A stretch of DNA of 64,000 bases. It comes from Qipengyuania_B thermophila (GTDB lineage Bacteria > Pseudomonadota > Alphaproteobacteria > Sphingomonadales > Sphingomonadaceae). How positions within the stretch are numbered: the first letter of the stretch is position 1; every line of letters begins with the position of its first letter. The stretch is from NCBI RefSeq assembly GCF_004153605.1, contig NZ_SDSI01000005.1, positions 1 through 64,000 on the forward strand. The letters run 5' to 3'. Positions 17,364 through 24,950 of the stretch are shown here, piece after piece. The notes under the pieces are model-generated. The model was not told the origin of the DNA and did no database searches. It saw only the letters and a list, made by a program, of their open reading frames with translations. Position numbers and translations under genes: made by a program.

Positions 17364-17390
17364 GGGACCCCGGATCAAGTCCGGGGTGAC
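17364..17390. repeat. Right palindromic repeat of the GIY-YIG unit
   Basis: Palindrome with core arms CCCCGGA and TCCGGGG around TCAAG, flanked by GGGA on the left and TGAC on the right. It is the left repeat in reverse orientation (loop TCAAG against CTTGA), with two mismatches at the outer edge. It begins nine bases after the GIY-YIG stop codon, so it may double as that gene's terminator hairpin. Confidence 0.88.
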
Positions 17391-17473
17391 GGATGAGGCC
17401 GGAGTTCTGCTGATGCAGATCCTGGCTGTCGCTGAGACGGCCAGTAGGTGACGAGCACCCCATGATGTTTGCT

Positions 17474-17782
17474 CTAGAACAAGACGAGGTAGGCGACCGC
17501 CAGCCACACCGAAATCGGCACAAATCGATCCGCTAAGTCTCGCCAGCCATTCTCATGCAACTGTTCCTGTCGCGTGAGGCAGGCCACCGCGGACGGCAAC
17601 ATGAACGCCGACAGAACCAAAGCAGCGAGTAATGCGAGAAGCGCCAAGCCGGGCCATTCACCGATAACTTCGGGATCAGCTTCTCTCGGCAGCAGAAAGG
17701 CGAGGCAGAGCAAGGCCGTGAGCGCGCTAATTAGAACGGCTGTCACTTGCTCGCTCTTTGTGCGCCGTCCCGAAACACTCAC
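17474..17782 (-). CDS. Small integral membrane protein
   Basis: 102 residues from the GTG that overlaps the dprA stop (GTGA). The longer upstream frame is simply antisense sequence over dprA. Three hydrophobic segments are visible: AVLISALTALLCLAFLL (about 15-31), GLALLALLAALVLSAFML (about 45-63) and VPISVWLAVAYLVLF at the extreme C-terminus. A polar stretch (TRQEQLHENGWRDLADRF) separates the last two. No family is recognised. Its coupling to dprA is the only contextual clue, and GC content is lower than that of its neighbours. Confidence 0.6.
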   Translation of the reverse strand: MSVSGRRTKSEQVTAVLISALTALLCLAFLLPREADPEVIGEWPGLALLALLAALVLSAFMLPSAVACLTRQEQLHENGWRDLADRFVPISVWLAVAYLVLF

Positions 17783-18870
17783 AACAAACTCACCCGCCCC
17801 CCGGCATGCCGCTCCAGCCTTCCCGCAACCTCCAGTTCCAGCAAGGCCAGCTGCACCGCCGCCGCTCCCGCCCCCGATTGCCGCACCAGTTCGTCCACCG
17901 CCACCGGCGCGCCTGACAGCAGGCGCTCCACATCCGCGGGTTCTGCCTCCGCCCACTCCTCCGGCGCGGCGTCGAACCCCGTTCCCGCCATCTCCCGCAC
18001 CGACGACCGCGGCGCGCCGTCGAAGCCGCTGAGCAGTTCCACCACGTCCGCCACCGACTGCACCAGCACCGCGCCGTCGCGGATCAGCTGGTTGCAGCCG
18101 GCCGAACGGCCGTCCAGCGGCGAGCCGGGGATCGCCATCACCTCGCGCCCGAACTCGCCGGCGAGGCGCGCGGTGATCAGCGAACCGGACTGCGGCGCGG
18201 CCTCCACCACCAGCGTGCCGGACGACAGGCCGGCGATGATGCGGTTGCGGCTGGGGAACTGGCTGCCGCGCGGCTCGGTCCCCGGCGGCTGTTCGGCGAT
18301 CAGCAGCCCCTCGGCCGCGATCCGCTCCTGCAACTCGCCATGCTGCGGCGGGTAGGCGATGTCGATGCCGCTGGCGATGACGCCCACGGTGCGCGGCAGC
18401 GCGCCCTCATGCGCCGCCCCGTCGATCCCGCGGGCGAGGCCGGAGACGATCGTGAACCCCTCCCCGGCCAGTCCGCTCGCAAAATCGCGCGCCAGCTTCA
18501 CCGCCGCCGCGCTGCAATTGCGCGCCCCGACGATGGCGACGCAGGGCGCGTCCGCGAGCGCCAGATCGCCGCGATAGGTGATGATCGGCGGGGCGCTGTC
18601 GACCTCGGCCAGCAGGCGGGGGTAGTCCGGCTGGTCGTGGAACAGGTATTTCGCGCCCGCCCGCCGGATGGCGGCGACCTCCGCCTCGATCTGTTCGGGC
18701 GGCGCGGCGCGGTAGGGCTGCCCGCCGCGCCCGCCGATCTCCGGCAGCGCCTCCAGCGCCGCTTCCGCCGTGCCAAAGCGCGCGAGGAGCTGGCGGAAGG
18801 AGATGGGGCCGATGCGGGGCGAGCGCAGCAGCGTGAGACGGGCGAACGCCTCCGCCTGGGTCAGCGTCAC
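17779..18870 (-). CDS. dprA: DNA-processing protein DprA
   Basis: 363 residues from the GTG overlapping the plsY stop. An N-terminal helical SAM-like region is followed by the Rossmann-like DprA domain: CVAIVGARNCSAAAVKLARD, TIVSGLARGIDGAAHEGAL, GVIASGIDIAYPP and SQFPSRNRIIAGLSSGTLVV. A winged-helix DML1-like domain occupies the last ~65 residues (LLSGAPVAVDELVRQSG). DprA protects incoming single-stranded DNA and loads RecA during natural transformation. The plsY-dprA neighbourhood is common in alphaproteobacteria. Confidence 0.95.
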   Translation of the reverse strand: MTLTQAEAFARLTLLRSPRIGPISFRQLLARFGTAEAALEALPEIGGRGGQPYRAAPPEQIEAEVAAIRRAGAKYLFHDQPDYPRLLAEVDSAPPIITYRGDLALADAPCVAIVGARNCSAAAVKLARDFASGLAGEGFTIVSGLARGIDGAAHEGALPRTVGVIASGIDIAYPPQHGELQERIAAEGLLIAEQPPGTEPRGSQFPSRNRIIAGLSSGTLVVEAAPQSGSLITARLAGEFGREVMAIPGSPLDGRSAGCNQLIRDGAVLVQSVADVVELLSGFDGAPRSSVREMAGTGFDAAPEEWAEAEPADVERLLSGAPVAVDELVRQSGAGAAAVQLALLELEVAGRLERHAGGRVSLL

Positions 18871-19460
18871 TTGCCCGCGCCCACCTTCGGTTCCTCGCCG
18901 CGCATCAGCCGGGCGATGTTGGCGCGGTGGAGCAGGATCACGATCACCGCGATGGCGGCCAGCACCGGCACCAGGTCCCACCGTGCCAGCACGGCCGCCG
19001 CCGCCGGCGCGGCGATCACCGCCAGCATGCCGGCCACGCTGGAGATGCGGAAAACGGCCAGCGCGCCCAGCCAGGCGAGCGCATAGGCCACCCCCACCGG
19101 CAGGGCGAGGCCGAAGCACACCCCCGCCGTCGTCGCCACCCCCTTGCCGCCCTTGAAGCCGAGCCACACCGGAAAGCAATGGCCCAGCACCGCGCCCAGC
19201 GCGGCGAACCCGGCCGCGTCGGGGAACAGCCGCCAGGCCAGCCACACGGCCGCAAATCCCTTCAGCCCGTCGAGCAGCAGGGTCGCCGCCGCCAGCCCCT
19301 TGTTGCCCGTGCGCAGGACGTTGGTGGCGCCGATGTTCCCGCTGCCGATGGCGCGCACATCGCCCAGCCCCGCCAGCCGCGTCAGGATCAGGCCGAAAGG
19401 GATCGAGCCGAGCGCATAGCCGAGCAGCGCCGCGAGCAGCCAGTCGAGGGAGGTCGTCAT
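18867..19460 (-). CDS. plsY: Glycerol-3-phosphate acyltransferase PlsY
   Basis: 197 residues, integral inner-membrane enzyme with five or more hydrophobic helices. It transfers an acyl group from acyl-phosphate to glycerol-3-phosphate, the first step of phospholipid synthesis. Family motifs: GSIPFGLILTRLAGLGDVRA, GSGNIGATNVLRTG, LLDGLKGFAAV and the G-H-x-F-P-V-W-x-x-F-K-G-G-K-G-V-A-T loop. Start at MTTSLDWLL with an upstream GAGGAG-like site; a longer upstream frame is not conserved. Its product is the substrate of PlsC, encoded 30 kb away. Confidence 0.96.
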   Translation of the reverse strand: MTTSLDWLLAALLGYALGSIPFGLILTRLAGLGDVRAIGSGNIGATNVLRTGNKGLAAATLLLDGLKGFAAVWLAWRLFPDAAGFAALGAVLGHCFPVWLGFKGGKGVATTAGVCFGLALPVGVAYALAWLGALAVFRISSVAGMLAVIAAPAAAAVLARWDLVPVLAAIAVIVILLHRANIARLMRGEEPKVGAGK

Positions 19461-19549
19461 CTCCTCACCCTTAGAGCAACAGGGCACCGCCCGGCCAGCG
19501 GCAACTGCCGCCGCAATGGAGGTACCAGCCGACCGCCGCTCACCGCGGC

Positions 19550-20299
19550 GTGCCGCGCGCTTACAGCAGGCGCGTGCCGTCACCGTCACCCGACGCCGCG
19601 CGGGCCGCCGCCCGCCTGACCGCGAAGGAGCGCGAATGCCTCCGCCGCTGGCGGGATCACGCGACCGCCAAGGAGATCGCCCTTGATCTCGGCATCTCGC
19701 ATCACGCGGTGGAAAAGCGGCTCAAATCGGCGCGGCAGAAGCTGGGGGTCGCCACCTCGCTCGAGGCGGCGCGGCTGCTCGCCGAGGCCGAAGGGTATGG
19801 CCGGACCGCCTCCGGTCCGCCGGAGCTGGCGGCAACTGGCGAACAGGACGACCCTGCGCAGACCGGCACCGGCGCGGGGCGGCCGTCCCTGCCCGCCCGC
19901 CGGCCCCTCTGGATCGCAGGAGCCTTGATCATGATCGCTCTCACCCTCGCCGCGCTGGCCGTCGCCACCGCCGATGCTCCGGCTCCGCCGGCGCGCGGCC
20001 CGGAAATCGTCACCATCGACCGGCGCACCGCCGCGCCCGGCGACGTCAACGCCGCCCTCGACCGGGTGTTCGACCGCCTCGACCGCGACGGGTCCGGCAT
20101 GCTTGATTCCGGCGAGATCGGCGGCGCGCACCTGAGGCTTGTCCGCGTGGCCGGGCCGGACGCAGCCCCGCCGACGGCCGAAAGCGGCCTCGCCGCCCTC
20201 GACGCGGACGGCGACGGGCGGATCTCGCGGGAGGAGTTCCGGCGCGGCCTGCCCCTCCTCGGCGCCCGGGCGGCGGGCGGGAGCACACCGGCGCGTTGA
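19550..20299 (+). CDS. LuxR-type HTH protein with one transmembrane helix and periplasmic EF-hands
   Basis: 249 residues from a GTG (another GTG lies eight codons on). Residues ~22-82 form a LuxR/sigma-4-like helix-turn-helix (LTAKERECLRRWRDH, then AKEIALDLGISHHAVEKRLK). Residues ~119-140 are one transmembrane helix (WIAGALIMIALTLAALAVA). The remainder carries two canonical 12-residue EF-hand loops: Asp178-Glu189 (DRDGSGMLDSGE) and Asp218-Glu229 (DADGDGRISREE). The topology resembles ToxR/CadC one-component regulators, with a periplasmic Ca2+-binding sensor and a cytoplasmic DNA-binding head. Divergent from plsY across 89 bases and followed 33 bases later by murI. The domains are clear; the signalling role is inferred. 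Confidence 0.8.
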   Translation: MPRAYSRRVPSPSPDAARAAARLTAKERECLRRWRDHATAKEIALDLGISHHAVEKRLKSARQKLGVATSLEAARLLAEAEGYGRTASGPPELAATGEQDDPAQTGTGAGRPSLPARRPLWIAGALIMIALTLAALAVATADAPAPPARGPEIVTIDRRTAAPGDVNAALDRVFDRLDRDGSGMLDSGEIGGAHLRLVRVAGPDAAPPTAESGLAALDADGDGRISREEFRRGLPLLGARAAGGSTPAR

Positions 20300-20332
20300 C
20301 GGCGCGCACGGGAGCGGGCAGGCACCGCTCCC

Positions 20333-21124
20333 GTGAACCCCGCCGCGCCCATCCTCATTCTCGATTCCGGCGTCGGCGGCCTCACCATCCACGATGCGCT
20401 GCGCGCGGTGCTGCCGGAGGCGCCGGTCCTCTATGCCGCGGATTTCGCCGGGCTGCCCTATGGCGACAAGTCCGAAGCGGAGATCGCCGCGCGGGTGTGC
20501 GGCCTTCTCGGCCGGATGAGCGAGCGCTTTCAGCCGCGCCTCGCCTGCATCGCCTGCAACACCGCCTCGACCATCGCGCTGTCGATGGTCCGCGACGTGC
20601 TGGCCATTCCGGTTGTCGGCACCGTCCCGGCCATCAAGCCGGCCGCCGCGGCATCGCGCAGCGGGGTCGTGGGGCTGCTCGGCACGGCCGCCACCATCCG
20701 CCAGCCCTATGTCGACCGGCTGCACGCCGAACACGGCCGCGGCACGCTGCTGCTCCGCCACGCCGCTCCCGAGCTGGTGCTGGCGGCCGAGGCGTCGCTG
20801 CGCGGCGAGGCGGTGCCGCAGGACACGGTCGCCGCCGCGGTTGCCAGACTGCGGGCTCAGCCGGGCGGCGCGCACATGGACACCGTGGTTCTGGCCTGCA
20901 CGCATTTCCCCCTGCTGTCGGGCGCGTTGCAGGCGGCGCTCGGCCCGGAGGTGCGCTTCGTCGACGGGGCGGCGGGCATCGCGCGCCGGATCGCCGACCT
21001 GACCCGCGGCCAGCCCTTCGCCGCCGCCCCGCCGCGCTTCGTTGCCACCGGCGACGCGGCGACGCTGGCCCGCTACGCCCCGGCCCTGTCGGCCCGGGGG
21101 TTCGCGCCGCCGGCGCTGTTCTGA
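20333..21124 (+). CDS. murI: Glutamate racemase
   Basis: 263 residues from a GTG. Makes D-glutamate for peptidoglycan. Recognised by ILDSGVGGLTIHDALR at the N-terminus, the first catalytic cysteine loop ACIACNTAST, VVGTVPAIKPAA, and the second catalytic cysteine loop VLACTHFPLL. Cytoplasmic. Slightly short C-terminus but complete. It could be co-transcribed with the upstream HTH/EF-hand gene. Confidence 0.95.
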   Translation: MNPAAPILILDSGVGGLTIHDALRAVLPEAPVLYAADFAGLPYGDKSEAEIAARVCGLLGRMSERFQPRLACIACNTASTIALSMVRDVLAIPVVGTVPAIKPAAAASRSGVVGLLGTAATIRQPYVDRLHAEHGRGTLLLRHAAPELVLAAEASLRGEAVPQDTVAAAVARLRAQPGGAHMDTVVLACTHFPLLSGALQAALGPEVRFVDGAAGIARRIADLTRGQPFAAAPPRFVATGDAATLARYAPALSARGFAPPALF

Positions 21125-21242
21125 TCCCCCGCCGCTGCGAGTCGTTCGCAAACATCGTCGTGGCGTTCGCACGGTGAAGGCATTATCTGCACAAAGGTCA
21201 AGCGCAGGGTCGCAGGCGACCGGCGCAGCGGCGGGACAATGC

Positions 21243-22463
21243 GTGAATTACGAGCAGATCTTCGACAAGGCGATCGACCGGCTGCATGCCGAGGGGCGCT
21301 ACCGCGTCTTCATCGACATCCTGCGCAACAAGGGCGCCTACCCCAACGCGCGCTGCTTCGCCGGGCACAACGGGCCCAAGCCGATCACCGTGTGGTGCTC
21401 CAACGACTATCTCGCCATGGGGCAGCATCCCAAGGTCATCGCCGCCATGGAGGAGGCGCTGCACGACGTCGGCGCCGGATCGGGCGGCACCCGCAACATC
21501 GGCGGCAACACCCATTACCACGTCGAACTGGAACGCGAGCTTGCCGACCTGCACGGCAAGCAGGCCGCGCTGCTGTTCACGTCCGGCTACGTCTCGAACG
21601 AGGCGACGCTGTCCACCCTCGCCAAGCTGCTGCCCGGCTGCATCGTCTTCTCGGACGAGCTGAACCATGCCAGCATGATCGCGGGCATCCGCAACGCCGG
21701 CTGCGAGAAGCGGGTGTTCCGCCACAACGACCTCGACCATCTCGAACAGCTGCTGGCCGAAGCCGATCCGGCCGCCGCCAAGCTGATCGCCTTCGAAAGC
21801 GTGTATTCGATGGACGGGGACGTCGCGCCGATCCACGCCATCTGCGACCTCGCGGAAAAGCACAACGCGCTGACCTACATCGACGAGGTGCACGCGGTCG
21901 GCATGTATGGCGACCATGGCGGCGGCATCACCGAACGCGACGGCGCCGCGCACCGGGTCGACATCATCGAGGGCACGTTGGGCAAGGCGTTCGGGGTGAT
22001 GGGCGGCTACATCGCGGCCGACACGCGGATCGTGGACTGCATCCGCTCCTACGCGCCCGGCTTCATCTTCACCACCTCGCTGTCGCCGGTGCTGGCCGCC
22101 GGCGTCCTGGCGAGCGTGCGCCATCTCAAGCAGTCGAGCGCGGAACGCGATGCGCAGCAGGCGAACGCCGCCACGCTCAAGCGGCTGATGCGGGCCGCCG
22201 GGCTGCCCGTGATGCCGTCGACGACGCACATCGTGCCGCTGATGGTGGGCGACCCGGTGCGGGCCAAGCGGATCAGCGACATCCTGCTGGCCGAATACGG
22301 CGTCTATGTTCAGCCGATCAACTTCCCCACCGTGCCGCGCGGCACCGAACGGCTCCGCTTCACGCCCGGTCCGGCGCATGACGAGACGATGATGCGCGAT
22401 CTCGTCGCGGCGCTGACGGAAATCTGGGACCGGCTGGGTCTGGGACTCAGACAGGCTGCCTGA
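21243..22463 (+). CDS. hemA: 5-aminolevulinate synthase
   Basis: 406 residues from GTG (VNYEQIFDKAIDRLHAEGRY), close to the length of the Rhodobacter enzyme. It condenses glycine and succinyl-CoA to ALA, the C4 route typical of alphaproteobacteria. The PLP lysine is Lys248 in IIEGTLGKAFGVMGG. Other hallmarks are CSNDYLAMGQHP, GSGGTRNIGGN, ESVYSMDGDVAPI, YIDEVHAVGMYG and the C-terminal VPRGTERLRFTPGP. The 118-base leader holds one GAGTC site and two GTTCGCA repeats of unknown meaning; no FNR-type box was seen. Confidence 0.97.
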   Translation: MNYEQIFDKAIDRLHAEGRYRVFIDILRNKGAYPNARCFAGHNGPKPITVWCSNDYLAMGQHPKVIAAMEEALHDVGAGSGGTRNIGGNTHYHVELERELADLHGKQAALLFTSGYVSNEATLSTLAKLLPGCIVFSDELNHASMIAGIRNAGCEKRVFRHNDLDHLEQLLAEADPAAAKLIAFESVYSMDGDVAPIHAICDLAEKHNALTYIDEVHAVGMYGDHGGGITERDGAAHRVDIIEGTLGKAFGVMGGYIAADTRIVDCIRSYAPGFIFTTSLSPVLAAGVLASVRHLKQSSAERDAQQANAATLKRLMRAAGLPVMPSTTHIVPLMVGDPVRAKRISDILLAEYGVYVQPINFPTVPRGTERLRFTPGPAHDETMMRDLVAALTEIWDRLGLGLRQAA

Positions 22464-22665
22464 GGCGGCTCCGGCGACAGGGCGACGCAGGGGGACCATC
22501 GCGCCGCTAAGTGCGGCAACCGCGCATCGCGTGCCCCGGGCAGGCGGCGTTCTGTACCGAAACGGGCACGGTCTGCGGCCGATGTGGAACGAAGCGGCGG
22601 GTTGAGCTATTGAGCGGGTGCGGCCCGCTGGGGGCCACGCTGCCACGGCGCGCCCGAACTCTCGC

Positions 22666-24009
22666 ATGACACTCGCACTCCGCAATGACCTGCCGCTCTA
22701 CGGCGTGCTGCTCGCCCTCGCCGCGCTGTTCGCCGTGGCGGTGACTCTCGGCCGCGGCGATCGCGCCCTTGCGACGGCCGAGCGGACTGCGGGCAGCGCA
22801 CCCGCCGATGTCGCGCCGGCGCTCGCGCCGCCCCTGTCGCCGGAGCTTGCCGCCCTGCCCGCATCGGCAGAGGACGATGCGGTCATCCTGTCGCAGCTTC
22901 CTCCCGACGATGCGCGGGCGCAGAATGCCCGCGTGCCCTTTGCGGCCAGCTGGCTGGCGCCGGCGCCGGCGTTCCGCTTCCGCGGCAGCGAGGCGGACCG
23001 GGTGCGCGCGCGCGAATGCCTCGCGCTCGCCGGCATGGCCGAAGCCGGGGGCGGCGACGCGGATCAGCGCGCCGTGATGCAGGTGATCCTGAACCGCGTC
23101 CGCCACCCGGCCTTTGCGCCCACGGTGTGCGGCGTCGTGTTCCAGGGGTCCGAAAGGGCCACGGGATGCCAGTTCACCTTCACCTGCGACGGTTCGCTGG
23201 CCCGGATCTATTCCGCCGCCGCATGGCGCGCCGCGCGGCAGCGCGCCGACGAGATGCTGGCCGGCGCGGTGTATGCGCCGGTGGGCAACGCGACGCACTA
23301 CCACACCGACTGGGTCTTCCCCTGGTGGAGTCCCAAGCTCGACAAAATCGCGCAGGTGCGCACGCACCTGTTCTTCCGCTGGCGCGGCCATTTCGGCACC
23401 ACCGCCGCCTGGACGCAGCGCTACAGCGGCGGCGAACCCGATCCGGCCGCCCTGCGCCTGAACGCGGCGGCGGTCGAGCGGGTGGACCTGACCCAGTTGC
23501 TGGCGGCTGGCGCAGCGGCGGGCGAAGGAACGCTCGCGCTGGCCGAGGAAGCGGCCCCGTCGGCGGCAGGCGGGCTGCGCTCTCCCAATCCGGGGGTCCA
23601 TTATCTGCTGGTCGGCGCAGGCGACCGACCGGCGGCGCTGCTCGCCCGCGGCCAGGCGCTCTGCGCGGGCGAGGCGGCGTGCCAAGTGTATGGCTGGAAC
23701 AGCGCCGCAGCGGCACCGGACACGCTGCCGCTGTCGGCCGACGCGCGCCGTCAGCTGCGGTTCTCCTACGCGCCGGGCAGCACAGGGCGGCGCGAGACGG
23801 TGTTCTACGACTGCGCCATGTTCCCCGCCGCGCCTCCGGGAACCTGTCTGCCGGGAACGGCCGCGGGGACAGCAAGCGCCCCGACGGCGCGCAGGAGCCG
23901 GTCGGAAACGGCACCGGCCGCCACGCCCTCTCCCGAAGCCGAGAGCCGGCTGCCGCAGGCCGGCACCCTCAAGGTGGACGCCGAGCCTGCCGGACAGCTG
24001 CTGCGCTAG
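22666..24009 (+). CDS. Membrane-anchored cell-wall hydrolase (SleB-like)
   Basis: 447 residues starting MTLALRNDLPLYGVLLAL, with an N-terminal membrane anchor (about residues 10-29). The catalytic SleB/hydrolase_2 domain covers about residues 112-230: ECLALAGMAEAGGG with the probable catalytic Glu126, DQRAVMQVILNRVRHPAFA, VFQGSERATGCQFTFTCDG and GNATHYHTDWVFPWW. Such enzymes cleave peptidoglycan glycan strands. The remaining ~200 residues are less conserved; a middle part (YLLVGAGDRPAALLARGQALC...CQVYGWN) looks like a second small domain with two cysteines, followed by a disordered tail. Substrate linkage and purpose of the C-terminal extension are unknown. Confidence 0.85.
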   Translation: MTLALRNDLPLYGVLLALAALFAVAVTLGRGDRALATAERTAGSAPADVAPALAPPLSPELAALPASAEDDAVILSQLPPDDARAQNARVPFAASWLAPAPAFRFRGSEADRVRARECLALAGMAEAGGGDADQRAVMQVILNRVRHPAFAPTVCGVVFQGSERATGCQFTFTCDGSLARIYSAAAWRAARQRADEMLAGAVYAPVGNATHYHTDWVFPWWSPKLDKIAQVRTHLFFRWRGHFGTTAAWTQRYSGGEPDPAALRLNAAAVERVDLTQLLAAGAAAGEGTLALAEEAAPSAAGGLRSPNPGVHYLLVGAGDRPAALLARGQALCAGEAACQVYGWNSAAAAPDTLPLSADARRQLRFSYAPGSTGRRETVFYDCAMFPAAPPGTCLPGTAAGTASAPTARRSRSETAPAATPSPEAESRLPQAGTLKVDAEPAGQLLR

Positions 24010-24039
24010 CGAGCAGGGCCGCGCGCGGCCGTCGCGGGT

Positions 24040-24840
24040 TCAGCGCTTCGGCGTGACGAGGAGGATGTCGACGGGCAGGCTGCGCAGCAGGTCGCCCGCC
24101 GTGCTGCCGATCGTTGCCCGGCGCAGCGCGCCCTCCCCGTGCGATCCGATCACCACCAGATCGACCCGGCCGCGCTCCACCGCGTCCTGCAGCGCGGTGA
24201 GCGGCGGACCATAGGCGAGCTGCGGTTCGACCGCCGCCCGCGTCTGCGGCGACAGGGTGTCGAGGAATTCGTCGAACACTTTCTGCTCGGCCACGCGCAT
24301 CCGCTCGCGCGCCTCGTCGCCGCTCTGCCACCCGTCAAACGGCAGGAACCAGGCATGCAGCAGCCCGATCCGCTGGTCCGGAAACAGGGAGACGGCGTGG
24401 TCGAGCGCGATGCGCGATGGTCCGTGAAGGTCGGTGGTGCCAAGGATGCGCCGGTATTCGCCGCGCGGCCGCTGCTTGACCACCAGCACCGGCGCGTCGG
24501 TCCGGCGCAGGACCTGGTCGACGGTCGAGCCGAGCACGTAGTCGAGGAACGAATTGTAGCGCGCCACGCCCAGCACGATGAGGCTCGCCCCCGCCTGCGT
24601 GGCGGCGGCGCAGATGAGGTCCGCCGGATCGCCGGTCCCGATGTGGAGACGGACTCCGTCGGCGCCGTGTGGCAGCGAGTCGCGGACCCGCTGCTCGGTC
24701 CGCTCGCGGTCCTCGTCGGGGTGGGCGGCGTGCACCACCACCACCTCCGTCCCCCACTGCGCCCCCAGCTGGAGCGCGCGGTCGACCGCCCGGTCGGCCC
24801 GCGGCTGCAGGTCGGTTCCCACCACGATTGGTCCGCGCAT
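24040..24840 (-). CDS. Universal stress protein with two tandem Usp domains
   Basis: 266 residues forming two UspA-like repeats. Repeat 1 runs from PIVVGTDLQPRADRAVDRAL to SLIVLGVARYNSFLDYVLGSTVDQVLRRTDAPVL; repeat 2 from RRILGTTDLHGPSRIALDHAV to DLVVIGSHGEGALRRATIGSTAGDLLRSLPVDIL. The G-x2-G-x9-G-(S/T) nucleotide-binding pattern is recognisable in the second repeat (GSHGEGALRRATIGSTA) and degenerate in the first. Cytoplasmic. Nothing in the flanks indicates the stress it answers. Confidence 0.9.
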   Translation of the reverse strand: MRGPIVVGTDLQPRADRAVDRALQLGAQWGTEVVVVHAAHPDEDRERTEQRVRDSLPHGADGVRLHIGTGDPADLICAAATQAGASLIVLGVARYNSFLDYVLGSTVDQVLRRTDAPVLVVKQRPRGEYRRILGTTDLHGPSRIALDHAVSLFPDQRIGLLHAWFLPFDGWQSGDEARERMRVAEQKVFDEFLDTLSPQTRAAVEPQLAYGPPLTALQDAVERGRVDLVVIGSHGEGALRRATIGSTAGDLLRSLPVDILLVTPKR

Positions 24841-24950
24841 GTTCGTTCGCCTCCATCAGACCGCGTCGCCGCGCAGTCTTTCCGGAACGCGCGGTGCTTG
24901 GCAAGCGCTACCGGAGCGGCGACGGCCCGCGCCGGACCCTCGCCGCCGGT

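Noticed and set aside
17001..17507. Minus-strand open frame containing SVTPDLIRG and SVTPDQVRG
   Set aside because: These peptides are the translated palindromic repeats; the frame is antisense to the GIY-YIG gene and is not a real protein.
21139..21143. Single GAGTC (GANTC) site in the hemA leader
   Set aside because: One such site in about 120 bases is easily chance; no second site or known CcrM control of hemA supports it.
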